NCBI RefSeq assembly: GCF_009602425.1
Contig: NW_022258614.1
Location: forward strand, 319,577-383,576
From: Actinia tenebrosa
Lineage: Eukaryota > Cnidaria > Anthozoa > Actiniaria > Actiniidae
Direction: 5' to 3'
DNA length: 64,000 nt
Below are positions 36,570-49,300 of the stretch, one piece after another; within the stretch, counting starts at the first letter, position 1; each line of letters starts with the position of its first letter. The position numbers and the translations under genes were made by a program. The notes under the pieces were generated by a model. It was not told the origin of the DNA. It did no database searches and saw only the letters and a list, made by a program, of their open reading frames with translations.

Positions 36570-36962
36570 CTACGCCAGCACAAGGCTCCGCCTCTGTACT
36601 CTGTCGTGAGCAGCGCTCACTGCTTCCTCAATCGTAGTGAATGTCTCCTTCAGGTCTCTGACTAATTCACCGCCTTTTTCCAACGCATAATTACAAACTA
36701 AATTAAAGGTTAACACGAAAACTTTTAACACTCACATATTTATTACCATTTTTCTTCGGACTTCCTGTTTAACTACTGTTATTGGAAATATATAATGAGA
36801 GAGTGCTGACGTCTTTAACAGGTACGTTTGACAATCATAACAATCGTGACATAGCAGCTGTTTTGGATATCCGCTGTATGACCAGTAAGTGAGGTATACG
36901 TATACTCATACTCGAGCCGTTCTATCCTGCCTGTTTTTCAACTCAGTGCTTTTGTCTACATG

Positions 36963-37038
<76 letters not shown>

Positions 37039-40000
37039 TATTCACATTGAAATCCAATAAAGGAGTTGTCTTTTAAAACCTCGAGCTTCCCCAGTTTCCT
37101 TACGTTCAGCATATAGATTTAGCGTTAACTTCCTTAACCTCCATATCAATTGCAAATTTATCATTAATCCTCTTGTCAAATAAATTTTACCTTTTTTCCT
37201 AGGCATTGTTTATGCCAGAGATATGCATGTAGGAGTTTCCTTGTCTAATAGTGTCATTCTCAGGTTAATTATAGGCAACAAAAAAACGACTTTGAGCAAG
37301 AACAACAGAAGAAGCACTGAGCAGCAGGGGCAGAGACAGCCAGCAACATGATAACCAGAACAGAAACAGCAGCATAACTTAAATATTTAGTATTGTATGT
37401 TATTTTTCTTATATAGTTCTAAACCCCTTGGGGAGTGTCTCGCATGGTTACTCCGCACGTCCCGTTCGCGCCCCACCCTGGTGGGTTGCTACTTTAATTA
37501 TTCCAGTCTTAATTTCACGTCACTCTATTTGTTAATGTCATTGTATTTCACATTTGTTATTGTATTTTCTTCATCGTGTAAATAAGTGGTATTCCCAATA
37601 AAGTTGTTTAAAGAACCCTCCGTCGAGCCGACCCTTTAGGACCTCTATCGCAATGCTCAATGGTCCTATCATACGGTAAGAGCAAGCCAACCTCTACGAG
37701 CGATAAAGTAATTCCGTTACTAGGGACTCCTCGCTTTGAACTAACATTATAAATTCATACCTCTAAGCAGAAGATTCTAGATAGTGACGGCAATATCTAT
37801 ACCATGCAAAAGGAAGAAATGAACTATTTGTTATTTGTCTTGTTTAAGCCTAGGAAATAAAAGGACAGAGGCCTAAATACCCGGATGATGTTTTCTGGCC
37901 AGTCATAGCCTTGCGTATTTATCCTTAAATGGCTTCCGGTGTCAGCCAATCAAATAGCGAGAAAAATACACATCGTCCAATCAGGACACGAGAATGTTGT
38001 CGTCATTTTAGAAATAAAATAGATATGGTTTGCTTCGCACTTTTATGAAAGTTTTCGGCACTGGTAAATATAATCACAACAAGAAAATGACTTTCGATTT
38101 TATCAAAAAAAAGGGGTCATGTTTACACACATACCTCGAGAAATTTGGTATGTCATTGCATATGCCTGGCCTATATATTTTGAAATTTGGTCAGTATCCC
38201 GACCCTTTTTTTTAGTATATTTTATTATAATATCTGGAGAGAGAGAGAAAGAAGGAGAAATCACAACGCCCATTTTTTNAATTAAAACTTGTAACTGATG
38301 ATATAAGTTATATTGAAAGAGTTCATGAAGAAACCTGTTCGAAACCGAAAATTAAACTTCAAATTACCTAGCACCTCAGGTCAATCTAGTATCACAAACA
38401 TAATTGTTTTTCAAGACACAATGCGATATTTTTCAGTTATGAAAAAAGGCCGATGTAAATCTTGAAATTTATTGTGTTTCACCAACGTGAAACAAAACAA
38501 AACAATAACGAACAAAAAAAGAAAGGAAAACAAACCTTTTCAATTCGTAAGGTTGCTGGCCTTTCCATCTAGACTTGATCTATACTTTCCAGGTGGAAAA
38601 ACGTCATCTTCCATATCGTGTTCAAGTGAGTTATGGCTTCAAATCCCTGCTACCTTTTTTATAAGGTTCAGAAAAATATAGAGCTAAATTCCTCACGACC
38701 GCACTAAAGTGCAGTAACGTTCCTTCCTAGCTTACAGAAAACCACAGTGAAAAAAATAAATCCTGTGTCTTTGAAGGATTTCTTTTTATCTTTTAAAACT
38801 AATGAACTGAATGAGTCTGATAGTGCACAGAAGGTCAATTATCCGTTTTAAACTTGCTCATATATATCTTTTTCGGTAGATGTTTATACCAGATAATCTT
38901 GATTAACTAGAATAAGAAAACCCAGATTGGAGGAAGGTATGAAATTGCTGGTCTTTAAGTGCTCCAGCTCTTCAGCTTTGGAACAAAATTACAAAATCAT
39001 TATCTAGATGTTCGACTTCGGGATTTAAACTAAACGGTAAATGATTTATCATTGACAGAGTTTATTGAATTTATCTTTTCAGAAGAACATAAACAACTGC
39101 TGCGATTTGATGAAAATATATCTAATAACAGCCCAAAAAAATTAGTGAGAACAAAACTTCAATATATCAGACAAAACAATTTTTTTAGAAAACCGAATTG
39201 GTTTACAGTGAAGAATATATATAATATGTTTAATCTTGAAAAAAAATGAGATAAACCGATACTGGTCGAACTAAGTGATATTTTGTCGCGAAGAATGGTG
39301 CCGGATGATTGATAAAACAACAATGTGAATTCACTACGCAGATCTTTGAGGAAAGAAAGACGACTTGTCGTTAGAATTATTCGACCGTGTGCGAGTCAAG
39401 TTTTTCCTGGATTATCTTATAAAATGTCATACATTCTTTTCTATTTTATATTGGAGCTACGACGAAGTCAAATGTGGGTAGTAAGTAACTATAGTTAAAC
39501 TTGGGTAATAGAATTTTAAAACTTTCTCTGACTGCGAAAACCTGAACAAAAACCTTAAAAATCCAAAGCCGACTTTTTTCATGATTTAGCAATAATTCCT
39601 ACCCACGTTCCTTGCTTTTAGTGCAATCAATAGAGCATAAATAAGAGAGGGAAACTTCTTAAGATGGCTGACTACTTTGGTAAATAATAAACAGAAAATT
39701 GAAACTCTTTTAACCTGAAATTTAATGCTGATTTCAAAAATACAAAGAAAAATGGGGTGTCCCGAGCTTGTTTTTGAGATCATCACTGAATGACATGCGT
39801 TTGTACAATGTTGAAAGAAAATTAGCGAAAATCACGCTCTGTACAAAAAATATTATAAAAACTAAGTAAGAAACATGAGCAATTTTCTCCGAACACGTAA
39901 CTTACACTATATTTATAAAATGCTGATAAAAGTTGTTTTAATAAACTATTGTAGAAAATGAAAAAAATTTTTTTGTTCAGGTACGTTCTACCAGAGTTTT

Positions 40001-40128
40001 AACTCTGGTTCTACGGTGTGTAAGTTATCGTAAAAATTGAGCACAAAACAAACAGAACGATTTTTTACATTGTTCTAATAAACAGAATTGCATTTAACTT
40101 TGAAAAATAATGGGATCTTACCTGTCAT
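36570..40128 (-). CDS. Candidate two-exon gene for a 44-residue protein; the second exon is the better part
   Basis: Exon 2 (36697-36570) follows a clean CCTTTAATTTAG acceptor and reads 41 whole codons to TAG. It has high G+C for this region and an amphipathic, coding-like peptide (GGELVRDLKETFTTIEEAV, then AAHDRVQRRSLVLA). Its phase needs one preceding base. A strong GTAAGA donor at 40121 leaves ATGACAG (40128-40122), which supplies a start and fits the phase, giving MTVCNYALEKGG at the N-terminus. The intron would be 3.4 kb. The frame also opens upstream of that ATG over a hydrophobic stretch (FCTGLYTFLLFSG) without a start. The GC-rich CGCGCGCGTGCG near 40215 could belong to a promoter. 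The exon join is an inference, and the family is unknown. Confidence 0.28.
36965..37034. repeat. (GA)n microsatellite
   Basis: About 34 uninterrupted GA units. Confidence 0.98.
37400..37680 (+). other. GC-rich relic, possibly the tail of a retroposed transcript
   Basis: A GC-rich block (CGCACGTCCCGTTCGCGCC) is followed by an AT-rich, 3'-UTR-like stretch with CCCAATAAAGTTG at about 37598, then another GC-rich block ending ATCATACG before GTAAGAGC. A 62-codon frame covers the first part. The AATAAA ending suggests a truncated non-LTR element or retrocopy tail. No protein domain is recognisable. Confidence 0.25.
37700..40110. other. AT-rich stretch, no independent gene seen
   Basis: Would be intron if the 36570/40128 model is right. 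Contains a CCAATCA pair at 37943-37980 and a small hairpin ACCAGAGTTTTAACTCTGGT at about 39989. Confidence 0.5.
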
Positions 40129-40464
40129 TCCGGAAAATAACAAAAAAGTATAGAGTCCCGTGCAAAATTTGAGGGTTTTGCTCTCTCGAAGTTCAAAACG
40201 TGTATGGTTCTTTCGCGCGCGTGCGCTTTCCGTTTTGTTTTTAGTGTTCAAAGGAATAAACGGATAAGAGCGCACGTGTGCAATTTGATGACTTACGGAA
40301 GTAGGGTAAGGCGAAACTTAAACTGCATTCGGTAACTGAAAATAGCCCAACCGGGAATTTCCATTACGTGTACGTTATTAAGAAGTTCCCCTCTCTTATT
40401 TATGCTCTCTTGGTGGCACTTTATCGAGGACTTTTTTAATGACATTTCACAAAATTCAAAAAAT

Positions 40465-40530
40465 ATATTCGGGCGGGGATTTGAATCCAGCGCACCAATC
40501 TGATTTCTGTGTATTGAAGCTGCGGCTAGA
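40465..40530 (-). other. tRNA-like fragment (T-arm/B-box remnant)
   Basis: On the minus strand GCGCTGGATTCAAATCCCCG resembles a tRNA T arm with B box, preceded at about the right distance by TAGTCTAGCCGCAGC. No acceptor stem pairs up, so this is a pseudogene or SINE fragment rather than a tRNA gene. Confidence 0.2.
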
Positions 40531-40539
40531 CTATAATTA

Positions 40540-42600
40540 TTAGACTGTTATTCAGTTTTCATTATTAAAAGTGAAGAATGAGAGCTTTGAAAATGTAATA
40601 CGTGGAGAAAAAGGTATTGCAAAACGCTGAAAATGTTATTCAGGTTCAGTGATTAAGATTTTTTTCTATGTACTTATGCGGTTATTCTTTTAGAGTTGAC
40701 ATAAATTTGTTGTCTGATGCAATAACTTAATTATTAATAATCCTTAATTTTAAATGCTAGTGACATATGAAAGTAGGCATAGAAGTTATTTTTGGACGTC
40801 TTGAGAGAGTTGTTTTCGAGACAATAACTGGGATTTCAGGAATTAATGAAAATTAAACTTATTGAGCGCGGGCTTTCTGCTCAGTAAAGTATTTTTGTGT
40901 GTTGCCAAATTAAAAGCTTGATATTCTTTTTTATTCGTTTGGACAGTTTTTTTTGCAATGTCGCTTTTTAAAAACTGGAGACGAAAACCCTTAGTTTTAT
41001 TAATTAGTTATTTTGGGTTAAATTGCTAAACTTTTTAGAAAAAACAATCTTTGTCACAAAACGAGGGAAAATAATAAGAAGCATTTCAAGTAAATGAGTT
41101 ACAGCGCCTTTTTCATGATCATGCAGTTCTGAGTAACTTTGTCAACAACAGCAACAAAAAGTAAAAGAAACCATGCAAAAAAAAAACTGCATCAGTGAAC
41201 TAGTCTTTACCAACACTATGGTTGGTACAAATAATATTAATGTGGGCAAAAATTTCTTGAGAATATTTTGAAAAACCAAGAATAATCTCGCCAGTCCGAA
41301 CATTACAAAATTCTGTAGCCGAGTCAGTTTTGCAAAATGTTAAATTAAATCATAAATTTTTTTTTTTTTTAAATTATTAAGCTGTTTTTTTGTTTTGTTT
41401 TTTTTGTTTTTTTGAGTTAGTCGAATCCCGAAAAAGATGTTTTCCATAGTTGGCAAGTAAAATTATCCCCGACATTAAAAATTAAAATCAAAACTGTCAT
41501 GCCGCGCGAAAATAAATAAACAGTAGCTCCTCGGTACAAATCATGATGGTGTTTTTCAAAAGAAAATATAAACATTCATAAAGATTTTCAATATTCTTGA
41601 CTATTATTTTTTTGTGGGGAAATCTGGAAATATTCTGGATTCTTAGTATTATAAATAAAAAAAGTTCAAATGACTTCGAAAGTTCTAAACTCATCAGTTC
41701 AACTGTCTCGCACATGTGAACTTTCGGTATAACTTTATTTCGTAGCAGTTGAATTAAATTTAAAAAGCAATTTAATTTATCTGAGAAGAAAGACAAGATA
41801 TCTTGGTTTAAATGGCATAGATAGAGTCTATCTTATGTATTTACTTTACTGCAACGTTTATTATAAATTGCAAGTGGGCTTAGTCACTCGTTAACCTTGA
41901 GAAGCAAAGCAGCTCGCATTTTCCCATATGAATTTTCGCTTTTCACAAAGTTCTAAGGATACGCACTGACATCAAGTTCAACCAAAACTAATAGTTAAGA
42001 TTTTTTTTGGTGTTGTAAAAGCCATACAAGCTCAGTCCCAAAACAATTCATAAAAACTTTGTAAACTATAAGTAGACTGCTTACCGTTATCTTGCTACAG
42101 TTTGTAAGGGGTTTTTCTTGTTATCTGATATCATCTCGTACCCTTTCCGTCCTTATACAGCCGTAGTTCTGTTTTATCTTGTAGGAATGGCTTCTTTTAC
42201 GTTTGTTTTAAATTCATCTGCAAGTTTTGTAATATTTTTTCCTAGAACTCATGGTGTGCACTGCGACGGGGTGCCAAGTTTAGCATTTATATCGTGTAAA
42301 GTTTGCATGTTTTCATAGATTGGCTGAATATTCTCAGCCAATCAAAGGTGAGCTAGTGACGAATCACATGATAGTTTGCAAGAAGCCGCCAAAAATAATT
42401 CACGTGTACTTCCGCGTGGGTGATATAAACATGCCTTAAAGGTGTAAAGGCACAAGAAAAGCAAGGTTGGAACAAGGAAGTATTACCGAGTGTTTATTTT
42501 GCAGTACAATTTCCAGATCGCATATAATCACAATACATTGACAGAAAGCGGCCGACTTATAAACAACTAATTCAAAACACGTTGTCATCGCGCTACAGGA
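40540..42600. other. Intergenic, no gene seen
   Basis: AT-rich. Frames at 41497-41796 (minus) and 42118-42318 (plus) have no start context, domain or splice support. Two CCAAT-type motifs lie at about 42316-42345. Confidence 0.5.
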
Positions 42601-42609
42601 GATGGGCGA

Positions 42610-42745
42610 AAAGCGATAGTTTATTCCAAGATCCAAGAAAAGCTGGAATGACTTGTGTTTCTGCTTCTTATTCTCGTCAAGAACATGGCCTTAGTCGGAA
42701 TGGGTGCTGACAACGATTTTTGAATTAGGTACACCTTTAAATTGG
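42610..42745. repeat. Dispersed repeat copy, second copy at about 46908-47175
   Basis: Both copies share ATTCCAAGATCCAAGAA, AATGACTTGTGTTTCT and TCTTATTCTCGTCAAG/GGAA in the same order. The second copy lies in intron 5 of the FUS-like gene and ends with TCTTGGAATAATC, an inverted match to its start. Confidence 0.7.
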
Positions 42746-42952
42746 CTAATATTGAAATTCCTATTTGGAAATTGTGGGTCGTCACTGGTTGGACGATTTG
42801 TTACGCACCATTTCAAATAAGGGGTCTTTCTTGGATGTGCATTTTAATGAGTAAATATAACTGAAAACTTAAGTGTTGAAAAAGTGCATCGATATCGATG
42901 GTTACACTGTGACAGCAAATGTCATGTAGTGGTTAGGTGTTACTAAACGAAT

Positions 42953-42958
42953 TTTATT
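42953..42958 (-). terminator. Candidate poly(A) signal of the FUS-like gene
   Basis: AATAAA on the minus strand about 370 nt past the stop codon. A second AATAAA is at 42498-42493. The true 3' end is not determined. Confidence 0.35.
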
Positions 42959-43321
42959 GCTTTGATGTTAATAAACAAAACAAACTAAAAAATATAAAAC
43001 ATGGTGTTAAGTGTACTAATGATTAAAATTAAGCCAAGAAAGTTAGAGAAAAAATCGTAAACACGAAATATATTTCAAACAAAGAATGTATAATATTAAA
43101 CGCAAGCTATGACTTTGCTTCTATTTTACAACATGGCATCCAAACATGTCTGAACCAAGGGGGTACTGGATGGTAGAGGATATGGGTGTTGGCTGTTATT
43201 ATGAGCTCCAGTATAGTATGTATACTGGATGAACAATCATGTGTGCAGTGGCACTTCTAAGGTTTACTCTTGTATTGGCATTACTGGTTGACCACAGATT
43301 CTTGATGTAGCTGTTGTGTTT

Positions 43322-46300
43322 TTAGTAAGGGCGATCTCTTCTGTCTTGACGTGCCCCTTGTCTACGAAAAAATGTGGGAGGAAAATATGTGCAAAGTGAT
43401 TAATAACCAAACCTATGCATAAATTAAATGGTGATGGAGCAATAACAACTATGAGACAATCATATCAATCATGACAGGTGATTTTTCCAACTTCTTTTTT
43501 TGTTTTCCAAAAGGCGCTTATTCCCAGTGAACTAAATCCCAGTTTCATTGAATCATCAGATTTGAAATCCCATCTTCTTCCCAGTAAGAAAATAAGTGGT
43601 TCCGAGCTCATAGCCTATGCTTACTTATCGCTGGGAATAGGAGTGAGAAAGAAAAAAAGTTTTTTCCTTTTTCCCTGTTACATTTGTGGTATGAAGTTGA
43701 CATTCTTGTTGCTAAACGGTGGGGTGAAAATTAAATGCACTCAGTACCACAAGACACTGGTAGATCTATAAAGGTTAAGGGGCTTGGGAAACAAGTGCAA
43801 CTTCGTGGATATTGTTCGAGCTAGTGGAACCAACAGGTTCAGGGTGAACATCTGCTGGACTATGAAAACTCGGTTGGTCTAGGGTCATGTTGGGGTATGT
43901 GTGGTGGCTAAAGTCATGTGCAAGACGCACAGACAGTTAGTCACNCAGAAGAGAATGATAACTCTGTACACTCTCCCTTGACCCATGATCAAGTTTTTAA
44001 ATTTTTTATTCTGCAAATACTGGAAGCACACATTTGTTTGAACATGTGCATTAATAATTTTTTCTCACCTATCAAATCCTCGTCCTCCACCACCACCTCG
44101 TCCTCCTCCTCGTCCTCCACCGTATCCACCTCCACCACGTCCACCACCTCCTCTTCCACCTCCACCACGTCCTCGGCCTCCACCATATCCACCTGAGCTG
44201 CCACCTGAGCAAAGAAAAAACATGTCAATGTCCCATTATTATTACTATTATTATTATTATTATTATCATCATTAATATTTGAACAGAACAGCCCAGTTAT
44301 CTAGAAAATAAGTTAAAGCTCACCTCCAGCATCACCAGGTCTTGATTCATGGCAGCGATTACAGGTGTCTCTTCTGGCAAAGTTCATATTACCGCATCTG
44401 TTGTATAAAAAGATATATACCTTTATGATAAAATAATTATTTCAAAAAAAAAAGCCTGTACGAGGCTGTCTACATGAAGATAGGGTGAACCCGCTGGTGT
44501 TAGAAATATTTATCAAAATGAACGCTAGAAAACAAGAGTAGGCTCTAGTGACAGGGTGACCTATGGTTTTCGATTGACTGCACCTGTTGTATAGAAAGAA
44601 ATATGCAGTTATGATTAAAGAACAATTTCAAAAAAGTATTTAAGAGGCCGTCTACTTAAAGGTAGGGTGACCCAGGTGCTAGAAATCTTCTTTTTTCATT
44701 TTCAAAAAGAACACTTAAAACAAGATTACAAAACAGGATTTTACTAGCTTTTCTTTAAACTTTGTAAATATGAATAATGAAAATTGGTGTAGCATGTAAA
44801 ACCTGATTGACCTCCTAATTTATTGGGAAAAGATATAGATATAATACAGGTATATGTAAGAGATACTTACGATGGACAATCCCAGTCACCAGATCTACCA
44901 TCTCCTCCTCCTCTATCACCACCACCACCACGGCTGCCACGGCCACCACCATACCCACGATCACCTCCTCCTCGTCCCCCACCACGACCTTTAGAATAGT
45001 GCAAACAAACAAGTTATTGATATTTGTGGCACTGGTTCAAGAAGAAGCATATTGGGACAGCTGCACAAAAATGGTTTATGTAAGATTGGGTTTAAAGGAT
45101 TATTGGACCAATTCATGTTTAAGTTTTCTTACCTCCACCTCTGCCTCCTCCCCTTTGGAAGAATTTAGGAGTCCTGGCTTCTGCTAATTCAACTTTGATG
45201 TTCTGTCCCATGAATTCTTTGCCTAAAGGATGACAAAGACAAGCAGATGCTTTTTAATCCCAACATGCCGACAAATGAAGTATGCAAACATACCCAAAAC
45301 ACAGTTATGCACTAACTAAACTAATGAAACTTTGACATTAAATAATTTTGTAATGTGCATATTTCATATGCATAATGCTCACATGCACACTTTCTAGATC
45401 AAATTAGAATTTATAAGTTGATTTGTATGGAATTAGGAGGAAAATTAGAAAACAGGGAGAGAAAACCCTCAAAACACAGGAGAGAACCTACAAACAACTC
45501 TACCCATATACAATGAGTCTGAGGATCAAACCCGAGTCGTATTGCTTCTCACTCTACACCACCTATACTTCCAATTAAGGACACAAGTAATTGCTGGGAA
45601 GTAACAGACCCTTTTATCTTGGGCATATTTTTTCATTTTAAGTAGACCAACATGGCGACTTTGAAGATACTTGCACCCTAAGAATGCATTACTTACCATT
45701 AAACCATTCAATAGCTGCTGTAGCTGTGGGTGGATCATCATATGTAATGGTACATTCTCCCTATTATAGAACAATAAAAATTGAGTAAGTCCAAATAAAT
45801 ATTTCTAACAAATAGAGTACTATTTGACATTACAAAATCTTTTCGTTTCTATAGACAATCAAAAAAAGACATTTGCATACCAATTTTGACAAGAATTGGT
45901 CAAATATCAACTGAGATATGACCATTTGAATATATAATTACCCCATTCAAATCACTGTATTTTCAGCTTAATTCAAAACGTTTTGAACTGCCCTGATTTT
46001 GATCAGCCCAGAAGTTGTTTGAGAGTAAATCGATAAAATTTCAAGTATATGACAGGAATTGAAGGAAAGAAATAGTCAATCTACAATGCACGGCCATGAA
46101 TAAACTTGTATAATAGTACCTTAGAAACACCATCTGGATGCTTGTAAATCCATATCTTCGGTCTATCATTTTTTTTGTCATACTAGGAAAACAAGATTTA
46201 TGATATGCATAAATATATATACAGAGGAGGGCATATCCTGGGGTGTGGGATCATAGGTAGCTTGTGACCCCTTTGTCCCATAGGTGTTTTCCAAATGTGG

Positions 46301-49300
46301 TGGAATAAATTATTCACACCTTAATGATTCCAATAGCTCCAAATAAATTCTTCAGGTCTTCTTCATTGGCATCTTTGTTCACATTAGACACAAAGATAGT
46401 ATCCTGAGAGTACTGTTTCTCTGCAATGAATATAAAAAAAACTCAAATAAATAAACGAAAACACACAAAAAATATCCTTATGGTGTACTTGGAAATAATA
46501 GCTAAACTACCGTTGTGGCTCCTGCTGCCATATTACATAGAAACACAAACTGAAATATGAAAAGTCTTACCTTGAGGCCCACCACTGTCTGATCCACCTA
46601 AACAAACAAACAAAAAATTCCTCAATATTGACTGTTATGCAGAAATCAGCAAAAATCTTTTTTTTTCATTAAGTTAATACTTCTGTAATGCTTAATACAG
46701 ACTTATTTATAGAGGTTTAGCCTTGATTGAAAGAAAATAAAAAAAGCCACTTTGACTGCATNATTGATGATGCTTTTAAATGTAGTGGACTTTTAGTTTT
46801 TTGCTAAACTATAAATCACACTAACCAATATAAACGAGTCTGTGGTTATCAAAAACAGCAGTATTATGTAATTATTTCAAAGAAGGTTGTCATAGCCAAA
46901 TGCAATAGGTCATTCCAAGATCCAAGAATACAGTAGGTGAAATGACTTGTGTTTCTTAATATTATTCTTATCAAGGAATGGGAGGATAGTGTTGAGATAT
47001 TTAGTCTTGTTTGTAGTAAATATAACACACACGCATTCAAAGCTCCAATTATTCATGTTTAGTCGTATGCAAATATAATTCCTTTCAGTCTTGGAATAAT
47101 CTATTGTCTATAGATGATAGATCATGTTCTTTGGCTCCGACAACCTGTTTTGAAATAGGTATATTCAAAGATTGAGGAAGAGGACTATTGGTACCTCACA
47201 GATCAAATTACCGCATAACACAGGGTTCTACATTCTAAAACACCACCATCTTTATAACATTTAAAAAAGCACTACACGACAATTGAATCTTATGTGCTAA
47301 TGCATAATGTGCTAGTACGCTAGAGATAAACCATATACATATACCAAGGGAATGCACACTAACAGTATTAAATTCAGTAGTCACATGTAGTCACAATACT
47401 TCGCATAAATTTGTTTTATACTACTCTAGATGATTCACAATATTATAAAATTGATAACAAACATGTTCAGTACTTGTTTACCATATATTTTCTACTTAAC
47501 AACTGGTGTATGAATCAATAGGCTACTTGCTCACAGACCATGAGGGTGAGAGGCCAAATTGTTTAATTCAAAGTCTACTAATATTTTGGTCAAATGAATG
47601 CCCTTTTTTTGAAATTTGGTTGAAAACTGAAGGTATCCATCATTAAATCAAATAGTTCCTTGTTGCAGTAATGATGAAAAGGTAAATTATACACCTTGAA
47701 AAGATGAAAAAACTTGCTGACGTTTTGGACGCTAGTCCTTCGTCGGAGTAAAAGAGAAAGAGGTGGTAGCAAATGCCACCTCTTTCTCTTTTACTCCGAC
47801 GAAGGACTAGCGTCTGAAACGTCAGTAAGTTTTTTTCATCTTTTTCACGGTGTATAATTTACCTTTTCATCATTACTGTTTTATTAGAAACACTGACGCA
47901 GTTCACACTAGTTTTTAGCTAGTTATATCTTCTAGTTCCTTGTTGGTTGTTGTTACATTCATAATAATTGATAAAACAAATTATTATGAATGTATCCATC
48001 ATTGTTTTGGTTTTCAAAACCAGAACGTTTTACTACTTGTGGTCTATCACTAATAGACCACAAGTAATTCAGCCAATCAGAGTGCAGATTTGCAGCAATT
48101 AAACCTTGTGTTTTGCGAGATTTTACTGTTTAAAACTGTTTAATCTAACTTTGTGATTGGATAAAATACTAGCAACAGCAAAAAAACAAAAAAAAAAAAC
48201 AGAAAAAACTACATTTTACAGTACCCACAATCCAATTATGTTGTGTGTTAATGATAAGCAGTCGTGCAACCGTGCGAGTACAAAATTCTAAAATTTACTC
48301 CTGCAACTTAAGAAGAAATCCTTGTCTTCCTCATATGGGAAGTCGTGGAGTTTCATTCTATGCTTCTCTTCCACCTCGTATTTTTGATAACAAAGTACTT
48401 TTTGGGAAACCTTTTTTCGCAGACCCTCCCTGCTACCAGTGACAACGCAACACATTAATCTAAGCAACCCTTTGTGTGTTATACTAAGATATGGGGATTC
48501 TGACACATCTTCTTCATTATCATTAACCAAGACACATTTCTTTCAGTCCTTTCTCGCCCTGCAGACCAAAAACTGACTTTTATTTGGTCTTGAAAGTTTT
48601 AACCAGTGTTATAATCGAAGGGTATGATCAAACCAAGTGTTATCCCAAGTGTTTTTGATAGTATTAATAAAACTCACTAATAATTCATGCACAGAACCCG
48701 ATAGAAATCATGACCATGAAGGAGGTTTTATATCTGATATAGATTCATCTTCATTGCATAAACTTTAACTTCAATTTTCTCTATCAAACTTGGTTCATTT
48801 CGAAAAAATACAGGACAATATGAGAACATACACGAGTTTTTTAAGCCATTGAATAAACTTGCAGATCAATGATGTTTTAGCAGGTCTAAAACCACTTGGC
48901 TGCGCCTCATGTTTTATACCTGATAAAACACTCCTGCTAGTTATTAAACATTACATAAAGCGCAGGAAATGAAAACAGAGTGAATGGATAAAGAATGCTA
49001 CTACCATTATCATTATAGCACTAGTAAGAACTTATTCAACTCCTGGAGAACCAATGTTGAATGTGCAGCAAAAAGAACTAACCAAAAGTTTTAGGACCTT
49101 TTTTCCCCCTTCAAATTTTGAGCTACCTATTGTGCAATGTAAGCTTAGTCTGGTCTATTTGTGTGGAATGTTCAAAAATATGAGCAAAACCTTTGGAACT
49201 CTAGAGCACTAGTACTACTAAGGTATGCATCTCTTTTACCTTACCACAAGCTGTTAATAATAAAATAATAATCAACAACATACAGATGTTTGCAAAAGCC

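Noticed and set aside
40465-40530. Functional tRNA gene
   Set aside because: T-arm-like sequence only; no paired acceptor stem or anticodon arm.
43918-44228. Ser/Thr-rich and Asp/Glu/Val-rich frames
   Set aside because: Off-frame readings of exon 12 of the FUS-like gene, whose true frame is the Gly-Arg-rich one joined by splice sites.
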